Positions 7,787 through 18,568 of a stretch of DNA of 37,983 nucleotides are shown one piece after another. The translations under genes and the position numbers were made by a program. The DNA lies in NCBI GenBank assembly GCA_050485385.1, contig JBJHBG010000039.1, positions 1-37,983 of the forward strand, written 5' to 3'. Origin of the DNA: RECO01 sp050485385. GTDB lineage: Bacteria; Pseudomonadota; Alphaproteobacteria; Geminicoccales; Geminicoccaceae. Below the pieces are notes generated by a model. It did not search any database and was not told where the DNA came from. It saw only the letters and a program-made list of their open reading frames with translations. Position 1 is the stretch's first letter; the number at the start of each line of letters is the position of its first letter.

Positions 7787-7819
7787 GCGTTGCCGCAACG
7801 CAGCAGAAGCGGCTTCTGC
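7787..7819. promoter_or_regulatory. Two adjacent palindromes, candidate Lrp operator
   Basis: GCGTTGC-C-GCAACGC (7787-7801) and GCAGAAGC-G-GCTTCTGC (7803-7819) are both perfect palindromes, separated by one base and 17 bp centre to centre. They lie in the 190-bp divergent region, 31 bp from the Lrp-type gene start. Their size matches Lrp-family half-site pairs. The rest of the region (7820-7946) holds the presumed dehydrogenase promoter and the ribosome site GGGAGAGG at its end. Confidence 0.5.
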
Positions 7820-7946
7820 GTATCCAGCGCATGTGGCCACGTTCCTTTCTCGGACCAAGAGTCGAGGTCGGTAATCCGGGAGCCTTTTTCGTCGTGACGG
7901 CGTTAACCTTCATGCCGATAGGACGCGCGCAAGGGAGAGGACCACG

Positions 7947-9002
7947 ATGTTCGATCTCGACGCCTTCGATGCGCACGAGGACGTGCTGTTCGTCGCCCGG
8001 CCGGAGGTGGGGCTTCGGGCCATCATCGCCATTCACGACACCACCCTCGGGCCGGCGATGGGCGGCATCCGCATGTGGCGCTATCCCAACGCCGAGGCGG
8101 CCGCCACGGACGCACTCAGGCTGTCGCGTACCATGACCATGAAAAACGCGCTCGCCGGCCTCGCCTTCGGCGGCGGCAAATCCGTCATCATGGGCGACGC
8201 CCGCGCCGACAAGAGCCCGGCGCTGCTGGACGCCTTCGCCGACGCCATCGAGCGCCTCGGCGGCCGCTATGTCGGCGCCGAGGACGTCGGCATCGGCCTC
8301 GAGGATGTCCGCCGCCTGCGCCAACGCACGGCCCACGTCTCGGGCGTTGGCGCCGACGGCCAAGGTGGCGATCCGTCGCCCTGGACCGCGCGCGGCGTCT
8401 TCGCCGGGCTGAAGGCGGCGGTACGCGCCGCATTCGGCCGCGACGACCTGGCGGGTCTCGTGGTCGGCGTGCAGGGTCTCGGTGCGGTGGGCTTCAAGCT
8501 TTGTGCGCACCTGCACCGCGCCGGCTGCCGGCTGGTCGTGGCCGACCTCGACCCCGAGCGTAGCGATGCGGCGCACGCGGCCTTCGGCGCCACGGTGTCG
8601 GGCACCGACGCCATCCTGGTCGAGCCCGTCGACGTGTTGGCGCCCTGCGCCCTCGGCGGCGTGCTCGACGCCGCGACCATCGCGGCGATGCAGGCCAAGG
8701 TGGTGGCTGGCGCCGCCAACAATCCGCTGGCGCGCGAGGCCGATGCCGAAGCGCTGGCGGCGCGCGGCGTGCTCTACGTGCCGGACTACGTGCTCAACGC
8801 CGGTGGCGTGATCGCCGCGGCGATGGAGCACGCGGGCACGATGGACGAGCTGGCGCTCAGGCGGCGCGTGGATGGCATCGAGGGTACGGTGGCCGACATC
8901 CTCGCCCGTGCCGAGCGGGAAGACATCACGCCGTTGGCGGCGGCGGACCGCCAAGCGCTGGCGATGCTCGCGCGGGGTCAGCCCCGGCGTCATGCGGCAT
9001 GA
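7947..9002 (+). CDS. Leu/Phe/Val dehydrogenase-family amino-acid dehydrogenase
   Basis: NAD-dependent oxidative deaminase of the Glu/Leu/Phe/Val dehydrogenase family, 351 aa, the length of leucine and phenylalanine dehydrogenases. Substrate domain: GPAMGGIRMWRY, K66 in TMTMKNALAG, K78 in FGGGKSVI, and D113 in GAEDVGIG. The Rossmann domain begins at GVQGLGAVG (174-182), and CALGGVLD and AGAANNPLA are typical cofactor and closing motifs. Start ATG 7947 follows GGGAGAGGACCACG. It is controlled presumably by the divergent Lrp-type gene. Downstream, after 98 bp, is fused IorAB, which would take the 2-oxo acid produced. Leu versus Phe preference cannot be read from the sequence by eye. Confidence 0.9.
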   Translation: MFDLDAFDAHEDVLFVARPEVGLRAIIAIHDTTLGPAMGGIRMWRYPNAEAAATDALRLSRTMTMKNALAGLAFGGGKSVIMGDARADKSPALLDAFADAIERLGGRYVGAEDVGIGLEDVRRLRQRTAHVSGVGADGQGGDPSPWTARGVFAGLKAAVRAAFGRDDLAGLVVGVQGLGAVGFKLCAHLHRAGCRLVVADLDPERSDAAHAAFGATVSGTDAILVEPVDVLAPCALGGVLDAATIAAMQAKVVAGAANNPLAREADAEALAARGVLYVPDYVLNAGGVIAAAMEHAGTMDELALRRRVDGIEGTVADILARAEREDITPLAAADRQALAMLARGQPRRHAA

Positions 9003-9066
9003 CGGCGGCAGACCGCGAGCGAACGCCGTTGCTATCGCAGTGCGGTAAGCCTTAGGCCGAAAGGTG

Positions 9067-9084
9067 GGCCGGTCGTCCGGCCCG
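9067..9084 (+). other. Short hairpin just before the ior ribosome site
   Basis: GGGCCGG and CCGGCCC form a 7-bp stem with a TCGT loop, ending 16 nt before the ior start codon. It could be a weak terminator after the dehydrogenase gene or a translation-control hairpin; nothing decides between them. Confidence 0.3.
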
Positions 9085-9100
9085 CGCTTGGAGGGGACGC

Positions 9101-12100
9101 ATGGAGCTCAAGACGGTCACGCTGGAGGACAAGTACACGGTCCGACGCGGCCGAATCTATCTCACCGGCACCCAGGCCCTGGTCCGGCTGCCGCTGTTGC
9201 AGAAGGAGCGCGACCGCGCGGCCGGGCTCGACACGGCGGGCTTCGTCTCCGGCTATCGCGGCTCGCCCTTGGGCGGCTACGACAAGGCTCTGTGGGAGGC
9301 CAAGCGCTACCTCGCCAGCCACGACGTCGTCTTCCAGCCGGGGGTCAACGAGGAGCTGGCGGCAACGGCGGTCTGGGGCACCCAGCAGGCGGGCCTGTTC
9401 GGCTCCGCCCGGCACGACGGCGTGTTCGCCATCTGGTACGGCAAGGGCCCGGGCGTCGACCGCGCCATCGACGCGATGAAGCACGGCAATGCCGCGGGCT
9501 CGGCGCGTCACGGCGGCGTGCTGGTGCTGGCCGGCGACGACCACGCCTGCAAGTCCTCCACCCTGCCGCACCAGAGCGAGCCGGTGCTGATGGCGGCCGG
9601 CATCCCGATCCTCAACCCGGCGGGCGTCGGCGAGGTCATCGACTACGGCCTCTACGGCTTTGCCCTGTCGCGGTTCACCGGGCTTTGGGTCGGCATGAAG
9701 ATCATCGCCGACACGGCCGACGCCTCGGCCTCGATCGACCTCGATCCGGATCGCATCCGTCCGGTCGCACCGGCGGACGTCGCGCTCCCGCCGGACGGGC
9801 TGAACATCCGCTGGCCGGACGATCCGATGACCCGGCACGAGCCCCGCCTGCACCAGTTCAAGCTGCCGGCGGCCAAGGCCTTCCACCGTGCCAACGGCCT
9901 CGACCGCATCGTGCTCGACGGCGACCGGCCGCGCCTCGGCATCGCCGCCACCGGCAAGGCCTGGCTCGATCTCCAGCAGGCGCTGTTCGACCTCGGCATC
10001 GACGAGCGCATGGCCAAGGCGATGGGCCTTCGGCTCTACAAGGTGGCGATGAGTTGGCCGCTGGAGCCCGAGGGTGCGGTGGCTTTCGCCCGCGGCCTGG
10101 AGGAAGTGATCGTCGTCGAGGAGAAGCGGGGGCTGATCGAGGACCAGCTTCGGGGGCTGCTCTACGACCTGCCGGACAGCGAACGGCCGCGGGTCGTCGG
10201 CAAGCACGACGAAACCGGCGACTGGCTGTTGCCGAGCGTCGGCGAGTTGAACCCGACCATCGTCGCCAAAGCCATCGGCCGGCGGCTGCAAGGCCGCGTC
10301 GAGGGCAGTGCCATCGAGGAGCGGCTGGCGACCATCGCCCGCATCGAGCACGAACTCGGCGACTACGTGCCGGCGGCGGTGCGCACGCCCTATTTCTGTT
10401 CGGGTTGCCCGCACAACACCTCGACCAAGGTGCCCGACGGCAGCCGGGCGCTGGCCGGTATCGGCTGCCACTACCTCGCCCAGGGCATGGGGCGGAACAC
10501 GCAGACCTTCACCCAGATGGGCGGCGAGGGGGCGACGTGGATCGGTCAGGCGCCGTTCGTCACCGACCGCCACGTGTTCGTCAACATCGGCGACGGCACC
10601 TACTACCACTCGGGCCTCTTGGCGATCCGTGCCGCCGTCGCCGCCGGTGTGAACGCGACCTACAAGGTGCTCTTCAACGACGCCGTGGCGATGACCGGCG
10701 GCCAGCCGGTCGAGGGTCACCTGACCGTGCCGGCCGTGACCCGCCAGCTTCGCGCCGAAGGCGTGGGCGTGGTCTACGTGGTGAGCGACGAGCCGGAGAA
10801 GTACGGCGTTGCCAGCGGTCTCGGCGACGGCGTGACGGTCCATCACCGCGACGAGCTGGAGCGCTTGCAGCGCCAGCTCCGCGAGGTCGAGGGCGTCACC
10901 GCCATCGTCTACGACCAGACCTGCGCCACCGAGAAGCGACGGCGCAGGAAGCGCGGCACCATGGTCGACCCGAAGCTCCGCGTCTTCGTCAACGACCTCG
11001 TCTGCGAGGGCTGCGGCGACTGCTCCGTCCAGTCGAACTGCCTCTCGGTCGAGCCCTTGGAGACCGAGTTCGGCAGGAAGCGCCAGATCAACCAGTCGAC
11101 CTGCAACAAGGACACGAGCTGCCTCAAGGGCTTCTGCCCGAGCTTCGTCACGGTGGAGGGCGCCGAGCTGAAGAAGCCCGCCGCCGGTGCCGTCGACGAC
11201 GGCCCGCCCTTGGCCGAGCCCGCGCTGGCCGATCTCGCCCGACCCTACGACATCCTGCTTACCGGTGTCGGCGGCACCGGTGTGGTGACCATCGCCGAGC
11301 TGTTGGGCATGGCGGCGCACCTCGAAGGCAAGGGCGTGGTGGTCCTCAACCAGACCGGGCTCGCGCAGAAATACGGTGCCGTGACCAGCCACATCCGCGT
11401 CGCGGCCGACGAGGGGGCGGCACTCGCCCCGCGTATCGCCGACGGTCGGGCGCGGCTTCTGCTCGGCGCCGATCTGGTCGTTGCCGCCTCCAAGGACGCG
11501 CTCGCCAAGCTCGACCGCGAGGCGGGACACGCGGTGCTCAACGCCCGCACCACCAGCACCGCCGCCTTCGTGCGCGATCCCGATGCCCCGCTCGGCAACG
11601 AGGCGCTGGCCGAAGCGGTCAGGGGCGTCGCCGGCGCGGCCCGCACGCACCTCGTCGATGCCACGCGTCTCGGCACCGGGCTGTTGGGCGATGCCATCGC
11701 CGCCAACACGTTCCTGCTCGGCTATGCGAGCCAGAAGGGTCTGCTCCCGGTCGGTCCCACCGCCCTGGAGCGGGCGATCGAGCTGAACGGCACGGCGGTC
11801 CAGATGAACCTGCGAGCCTTTGCCTGGGGCCGCCGCACCGCGGCCGATCCGGCGGCGGTGGAGGCGAAGACGGCACCGGCGGCGACGCCGCCGGCCGACG
11901 ACCTCGAGACGCTGGTCGCGCGCCGGGCAGAGTTCCTGGAGGGCTACCAGAATAGCACCTACGCCGAGCGCTACCGCCGCCAGGTCGAACGGGTCCACGA
12001 CGCCGAAGCCCGGGCGACCGGCACCGACACGCTCGCCAAGGCGGTCGCCCGCTACCTCTTCAAGCTCATGGCCTACAAGGACGAGTACGAGGTGGCACGG

Positions 12101-12553
12101 CTTTGGAGCCAGACCCCGTTCCTCGACGAGCTGCGCCAGCGCTTCGACGGGCCGGTCAAGGTCGCCTTCCACCTCGCGCCGCCGCTCCTGGCGTCGCGCG
12201 ACGCGGCCGGCCACCTGCAGAAGCAGCGCTTCCGCGCCTGGTGGACGCTGCCGGCCTTCCGCCTGCTGGCAAGACTCAAGTTCCTGCGCGGCACGGCGCT
12301 GGACGTCTTCGGCCGGACCGCCGAGCGGCGCATGGAGCGCCAACTCGTCGAGGACTACGGAGCGCTGCTCGACGAGGTGGTCGCCAAGCTCGAGCCCGCG
12401 ACCCACGCGCTCGCCGTCGAACTTGCGTCGGTGCCCGAGCGCATCCGCGGCTTCGGCCACGTCAAGGAGCGTCATCTGGCGGAAGCGAAAGCCAAGGAGG
12501 CCGAGCTTCTGGCCGCCTTCCGCGAGGCCGCCGAACGGCAGCTCGCGGCCTGA
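9101..12553 (+). CDS. Indolepyruvate ferredoxin oxidoreductase, fused alpha-beta (IorAB)
   Basis: Oxidatively decarboxylates aryl- or branched 2-oxo acids to acyl-CoA, passing electrons to ferredoxin. Single chain of 1150 aa, the fused form seen in aerobic proteobacteria. N-terminal pyrimidine-domain motif GYRGSPLGGYDKALW (about residues 48-62); TPP-binding NIGDGTYYHSG with GDG near 498; Cys-rich iron-sulfur segment with C635, C638, C641 and a further Cys group starting at C668 (CNKDTSCLKGFC); then the gamma-type domain with GVGGTGVVT. Start ATG 9101 follows GGAGGGGACGC. The upstream dehydrogenase supplies 2-oxo acids. The gene ends at a double hairpin facing the convergent sugar operon. No ferredoxin gene is nearby. 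Confidence 0.93.
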   Translation: MELKTVTLEDKYTVRRGRIYLTGTQALVRLPLLQKERDRAAGLDTAGFVSGYRGSPLGGYDKALWEAKRYLASHDVVFQPGVNEELAATAVWGTQQAGLFGSARHDGVFAIWYGKGPGVDRAIDAMKHGNAAGSARHGGVLVLAGDDHACKSSTLPHQSEPVLMAAGIPILNPAGVGEVIDYGLYGFALSRFTGLWVGMKIIADTADASASIDLDPDRIRPVAPADVALPPDGLNIRWPDDPMTRHEPRLHQFKLPAAKAFHRANGLDRIVLDGDRPRLGIAATGKAWLDLQQALFDLGIDERMAKAMGLRLYKVAMSWPLEPEGAVAFARGLEEVIVVEEKRGLIEDQLRGLLYDLPDSERPRVVGKHDETGDWLLPSVGELNPTIVAKAIGRRLQGRVEGSAIEERLATIARIEHELGDYVPAAVRTPYFCSGCPHNTSTKVPDGSRALAGIGCHYLAQGMGRNTQTFTQMGGEGATWIGQAPFVTDRHVFVNIGDGTYYHSGLLAIRAAVAAGVNATYKVLFNDAVAMTGGQPVEGHLTVPAVTRQLRAEGVGVVYVVSDEPEKYGVASGLGDGVTVHHRDELERLQRQLREVEGVTAIVYDQTCATEKRRRRKRGTMVDPKLRVFVNDLVCEGCGDCSVQSNCLSVEPLETEFGRKRQINQSTCNKDTSCLKGFCPSFVTVEGAELKKPAAGAVDDGPPLAEPALADLARPYDILLTGVGGTGVVTIAELLGMAAHLEGKGVVVLNQTGLAQKYGAVTSHIRVAADEGAALAPRIADGRARLLLGADLVVAASKDALAKLDREAGHAVLNARTTSTAAFVRDPDAPLGNEALAEAVRGVAGAARTHLVDATRLGTGLLGDAIAANTFLLGYASQKGLLPVGPTALERAIELNGTAVQMNLRAFAWGRRTAADPAAVEAKTAPAATPPADDLETLVARRAEFLEGYQNSTYAERYRRQVERVHDAEARATGTDTLAKAVARYLFKLMAYKDEYEVARLWSQTPFLDELRQRFDGPVKVAFHLAPPLLASRDAAGHLQKQRFRAWWTLPAFRLLARLKFLRGTALDVFGRTAERRMERQLVEDYGALLDEVVAKLEPATHALAVELASVPERIRGFGHVKERHLAEAKAKEAELLAAFREAAERQLAA

Positions 12554-12567
12554 GGTTCGAGAGAAGG

Positions 12568-12627
12568 GTAGGGGGCTTTTGACCCCCTACGACCCCCGGA
12601 AACCTTGGCGCCGGCCACGCCGGCGCC
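12568..12627. terminator. Double-hairpin bidirectional terminator
   Basis: Two stems fill the gap between converging genes: GTAGGGGG/CCCCCTAC (12568-12575 and 12583-12590, 7-nt loop containing TTTT) and GGCGCCGGC/GCCGGCGCC (12607-12615 and 12619-12627, 3-nt loop). Neither is followed by a clear T-run. They would end the ior transcript from one side and the sugar operon from the other. Confidence 0.65.
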
Positions 12628-12650
12628 TTGGGGGGTTGCAGGGGGGACCA

Positions 12651-13771
<1,121 letters not shown>

Positions 13772-13775
<4 letters not shown>

Positions 13776-15429
13776 GGCGCCCACGCCGGATCGTCGACGA
13801 GGCCGCCGTCCGCGAGGCCCGCGATCAGACAGCCGAAGGGCGGCAAGCGGACGGTCCCGTCGCTGGCAAGCGCTCCCGGCGCGGCCAACGGCGGTTCCAA
13901 CGGCGCCAGCTCCAAAGGCGGCATCCAATCCAGCGTCTCGGCGCCGAGGTTGAAGGCGCAGAAGAGCCGCTGCGCCTCCGTCGCCCGCTCGAAGGCGAGC
14001 ACGCCGGGCGGTGCTTCGTGCCGCTGCCAGTTGCCGCGGACCAGGGCCGGTTGTCGTTTGCGCCAAGCGAGAAAGCTGCGGATCTCGGCGAGGCACGAGG
14101 TGGGATCGTTCGCTTGGTCGAGGACGTTGCGAGCGCGATGCCCCGCCGGCACGGGCAGCCAGGGCATGCCCGAGGTGAAGCCGGCATGCGGTGCCTCCGC
14201 CGTCCACGGCAGCGGCGTGCGGCAGCCGTCACGGCCCTTGAACACGGGCCAGAAGGCGATGCCGTAGGGATCGTGCAGATCGTCGAAGCCCAGCTCCGCC
14301 TCGTCGAGCCCCAACTCTTCGCCCTGGTAGAGGCAAACGGTGCCGCGCAGGCAGCCGAGCAGGATCGGAAGCTGGCGGCGCAGCGCCTCCGGCGGATGCA
14401 GACCGCCGATGCGGGTGGGGGCCCGCACCACGTCGTGGTTGGAGAAGGACCACGCCGGCCAGCCGCTGCCGATCCGTCGCTCCACCTCGTCGATCACGCC
14501 GCCGATGCGGGCTGGGGTGTAGGCGGCGGAGAGGAGATCGAAGGTGTAGGCCATGTGCAGCCCGGTGCCGTCGCCGCCGTAATGCGCGGCATTGGCCAGG
14601 GCATTGTCGCCGGCCAACTCGCCGAGCAGCGCGATCTCGCCATAGCGCTCGCAGAGCGCCCGCAGCGGTCGCAGGAGGATCGACAGCAGTTCCGGCCGGC
14701 CCTTGTCGAAGGTGTGGACTTGGCGGGCGTAGGGCGTGCCGGCGACGAGGCCGCCCGGTACCGGCGCATCAGCCGGCCGGACGGGGTTGTTTCTCAGTAT
14801 GGGGTCGTGCACGGCGCAGTCGATCGCATCGAGCCGGAAGCCGTCGACGCCGCGGTCCAGCCAGAACTGGGCGATCTCCAACAACGCCTGCACGACGGCG
14901 GGTTCGTGCAGGTTGAGGTCCGGCTGCTGCTTCAGGAAGTTGTGCAGGTAGTACTGGCCGCGCCGCGGTTCGTACTCCCAGGCGGTGCCGCCGAACACCG
15001 ACAGCCAGTTGTTGGGAGCGGTGCCATCCGCTGCGGGGTCGGCCCAGACGTACCAGCCGGCCTTCGGGTTGGTCCGGTTCTGCCGGCTCTCGCGGAACCA
15101 CTGGTGGCGGTCGCTGGTGTGGCTGAGGACGAGGTCCACCATCACCCGCAGACCGCGCGCATGGGCCCGCTCGATCAGAATGTCGGCGTCTTCCAGCGTG
15201 CCGAACAGCGGGTCGACCGCGCGGTAGTCCTCGACGTCGTAGCCGTAGTCGGCCTGCGGCGACTTGAAGAAGGGCGAGATCCAGAGCGCATCGACACCGA
15301 GGTCCTGGATGTAGTCCAGCTTCTCGCTGATGCCCCTGAGGTCGCCCGTGCCGTCGCCGTTCGTATCCAGAAACGAGCGCGGATAGACGTGGTAGATCAC
15401 AGCACCACGCCACCAGGGGGTCGTGGGGC

Positions 15430-15433
<4 letters not shown>
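13772..15433 (-). CDS. aglA: GH13 alpha-glucosidase (AglA-like)
   Basis: Intracellular alpha-glucosidase, 553 aa, family GH13. It opens with WWRGAVIYHVYPRSF. The calcium-type loop DTNGDGTGDLRG, region II GFRLDAID with nucleophile D202, region III LLGELAG with acid/base E272, and region IV SFSNHDVVR with D334 are all present. No signal peptide, so imported disaccharide would be cleaved in the cytoplasm. It starts at ATG 15433, overlapping the permease stop as ATGA, and its own stop overlaps the ATPase GTG. Position between permease and ATPase matches aglA of rhizobial alpha-glucoside operons. Likely substrates are trehalose, maltose or sucrose; the preferred one is not decidable here. Confidence 0.92.
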
Positions 15434-16248
<815 letters not shown>

Positions 16249-16253
16249 CGCTC

Positions 16254-17153
16254 TCACTCCTTTTCCTCACGTCCGATACCCCCAAAATAGAGATAGATGA
16301 CGGTGAAGAAGGCGATGATCATGAAGAGCAGCGTCGCTGCCGCCGAGCCGTAGCCGACGTCCTGGAAGTCGACCAGTTGCTGACGCGCGTAAATCGACAT
16401 GGACATGGTATCCTGCTTGTTGCCCTGCATCACATAGATTAAATCGAAGATACGTAATGCATCCAGGGTGCGGAAGATGACGGCAACCAGGATCGCCGGC
16501 TTCAACAGCGGCAGAGTGATCTTGAAGAATACGACGACAGGGTGAACGCCGTCGATCTTCGCATTCTCGTAACAGTCCTGCGGTAACATTTGCAGTCCGG
16601 CGAGGATGAGCAGCGCCATGAACGGTGTCGTCTTCCAGACGTCGACGGCGATCACCGCCGCCATGGACAGTTGCGGGTCGGCGAGCCAGGCCCAGGGCGT
16701 GGCAATCATGCCGGTCCAGAGCATGACTTCGTTCACCACGCCGTAGACGTCGTTGAACATCCAGCGCCACATCTGCGCCGAAACGACCGTCGGGATCGCC
16801 CAGGGGACGAGGACGGCGGCGCGCAGCAGGCCGCGTCCGTTGAAGTGCGCATGCAGTGTGAGCGCGATGGCCAGCCCGAGCACGGTCTCGAGCGAGACCG
16901 AGACGACGGTGAACAAGACGGTGTTCCACACGGCCCGCCACCAGTCGGGGTCCCGCAAGAGAAACACGTAGTTCTCGAAGCCGACGAACTGGCGATCGTC
17001 GAGAAAGCTCAGATTAGCGTCGGTGAAGCTGAAGGCGATGGTGCGAAGGAGGGGCCAGCCAGCGACCAGGGCCAGCACGACGAGCGCGGGCGCGAGGAAG
17101 AGCCAAGCGCTCCTCAGCTTCTGCCGCGTGAGCGCCGAGGTGCCGGAGGCCAA
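16254..17153 (-). CDS. thuF: Sugar ABC transporter permease (MalF/ThuF type)
   Basis: Second membrane subunit of the sugar importer, about 299 aa. Helices begin at AWLFLAPALVVLALVAGWPLL; the EAA-type loop is ENAKIDGVHPVVVFFKITLP. No ATG or GTG lies near the expected N-terminus; TTG 17153 (giving MASGTSALTRQKLRSAW) is the best start, 11 nt after the binding-protein stop, with no convincing Shine-Dalgarno sequence, so translation may depend on coupling. The 3' half (about 16380-16600) has markedly lower GC than its surroundings: 29 of 60 bases in 16381-16440. The protein still reads as intact. Start assignment is uncertain; identity is not. Confidence 0.87.
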   Translation of the reverse strand: MASGTSALTRQKLRSAWLFLAPALVVLALVAGWPLLRTIAFSFTDANLSFLDDRQFVGFENYVFLLRDPDWWRAVWNTVLFTVVSVSLETVLGLAIALTLHAHFNGRGLLRAAVLVPWAIPTVVSAQMWRWMFNDVYGVVNEVMLWTGMIATPWAWLADPQLSMAAVIAVDVWKTTPFMALLILAGLQMLPQDCYENAKIDGVHPVVVFFKITLPLLKPAILVAVIFRTLDALRIFDLIYVMQGNKQDTMSMSIYARQQLVDFQDVGYGSAAATLLFMIIAFFTVIYLYFGGIGREEKE

Positions 17154-17164
17154 GGCGCTGGCGC

Positions 17165-18442
17165 CTATTGCCAGGCGCGCGCGTGCCGCTGCAGGCGCCG
17201 CTCCAGGTCGGCCAAGGCCGCCTCGGCCGTGGTCTGGCCGCCGAGCGTGCGATGCACCGCGTTCCAGAACTCGGTCGAGACCTGATTGTAGCGCGATCCG
17301 GTGATGGCCGAGGGCCGCGCCACGGCGTTGGTGAAGGTGTCGTAGAGTTCGCCGAAGAAGGGGTTGGCCGCCAGCACCTCCGCGTCCTCGTAGAGGGCGG
17401 CGATGGTGGGGTTGTAGGCGCCCTCGATGGCGCGGCGCTTCTGCTCTTGCGGCGAGGCGAGGTAACGCGCCAGATCCTTGGCGGCCTCCAGGTTCGTCGA
17501 GTAGCGCGACACGGCAAGGTTCCAGCCGCCGAGCACGCCCGTCGCATGGCCGTCCTCGCTCCCCGGCGGCAGCGCCATCACGCCGACCTTGCCGCTGATC
17601 GGGCTGTCCGGGGCGTTGCCCAGGGCCCAGGCGTAAGGCCAGTTGCGCATGAAAACGGCGTGCCCCGACTGGAAGACGCCGCGTGCCTCCTCCTCTTGAT
17701 AGGACAAGACGCCCTGCGGCGTGATGCGGCCGATCCAGCTCGCAACCTCGGTCAGGGCCGCGACGGCGTTCGGGTTGTTGATGCTGATGGTGCCGTCGGC
17801 CTCGACGATGTGGCCGCCGCCCCAGGCATCGATCCATTCGAGGGCGTTGCAGGTGAGCCCCTCATAGGCGTTGCCCTGGAAGACGAAGCCCTGGATACGG
17901 TCGTTGCCCGCAGCGCGCTCCCGCTCGACGATGTCGGCCGCGATCGCCGCCATCTCCTGCCACGTGCCCGGTAGCTCGTGGCCGTAGGCCTCCAAGAGGT
18001 CCTTGCGGTAGTAGAGCACGCCCGCATCGGTGAACCAGGGGATGGCCCTCAGTTCGCCGTCGACGGTGTTGTTCTCGACGATCGCCGGAAAGTGGGCGGC
18101 GATCTCCGCTTGCGAGAAGGCGTCGCCGAGGTCGGCGAAATGCGGCCCGAGGATGCCCGGCCAGATGACGTCGATCTGAAAGACGTCGATATCGCCACTC
18201 TGCGCCGCCAGGAGTTGCTGGTAGAGGGCGAGCCGCTCGCTCGTCGAGTTGGGCGTCGAGACGACCTCCACCGGGATGCCGCTGCGTTCCGACCAAGCCC
18301 GTGCACCCTCCTGGCACAACTGGAACTCCATGCCCACGGCCCCGCAGGAGATGGCGATCCCCTGGCCGACGGCGCCGGTGCTCCAGATCAAGCCGAACGA
18401 CGCGACGCCGGCGACCAACGCTCCGCGCGTGCTCCTCGCCAT
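17165..18442 (-). CDS. thuE: Trehalose/maltose-type sugar-binding protein (ThuE-like)
   Basis: Periplasmic binding protein, 425 aa, first gene of the sugar operon. Signal peptide about residues 1-26 (ALVAGVASFGLIWSTGAVG). Family segments: VSTPNSTSERLALYQQLLA, GDIDVFQIDVIWPGIL, GVLYYRKDLL, and NWPYAWAL near 265. These resemble ThuE and the archaeal trehalose/maltose-binding protein; the match is from memory of the family. Start ATG 18442 follows GGGGAGGCACC. Two permeases, glucosidase and ATPase follow on the same strand with overlaps or very short gaps. No LacI-type regulator is adjacent, so control is either distal or read-through from the chaperone genes upstream. Confidence 0.87.
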   Translation of the reverse strand: MARSTRGALVAGVASFGLIWSTGAVGQGIAISCGAVGMEFQLCQEGARAWSERSGIPVEVVSTPNSTSERLALYQQLLAAQSGDIDVFQIDVIWPGILGPHFADLGDAFSQAEIAAHFPAIVENNTVDGELRAIPWFTDAGVLYYRKDLLEAYGHELPGTWQEMAAIAADIVERERAAGNDRIQGFVFQGNAYEGLTCNALEWIDAWGGGHIVEADGTISINNPNAVAALTEVASWIGRITPQGVLSYQEEEARGVFQSGHAVFMRNWPYAWALGNAPDSPISGKVGVMALPPGSEDGHATGVLGGWNLAVSRYSTNLEAAKDLARYLASPQEQKRRAIEGAYNPTIAALYEDAEVLAANPFFGELYDTFTNAVARPSAITGSRYNQVSTEFWNAVHRTLGGQTTAEAALADLERRLQRHARAWQ

Positions 18443-18568
18443 GGTGCCTCCCCGGATCTCGTCAGGCGATGGGCGAGGATCGTAGGCCGAGGCTCGGCGC
18501 ACATGCAACCCAGGGCTTCGTCTTCTGCGGGGATCGGTCGCGCTCGCGCATCCGCACCGGTGATGGCG

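Noticed and set aside
9032..12475. 1147-codon open frame antisense to the fused ior gene
   Set aside because: It mirrors a long high-GC gene; translation is His/Arg/Val-rich low-complexity with no family motif, while the plus strand shows clear TPP and iron-sulfur motifs.
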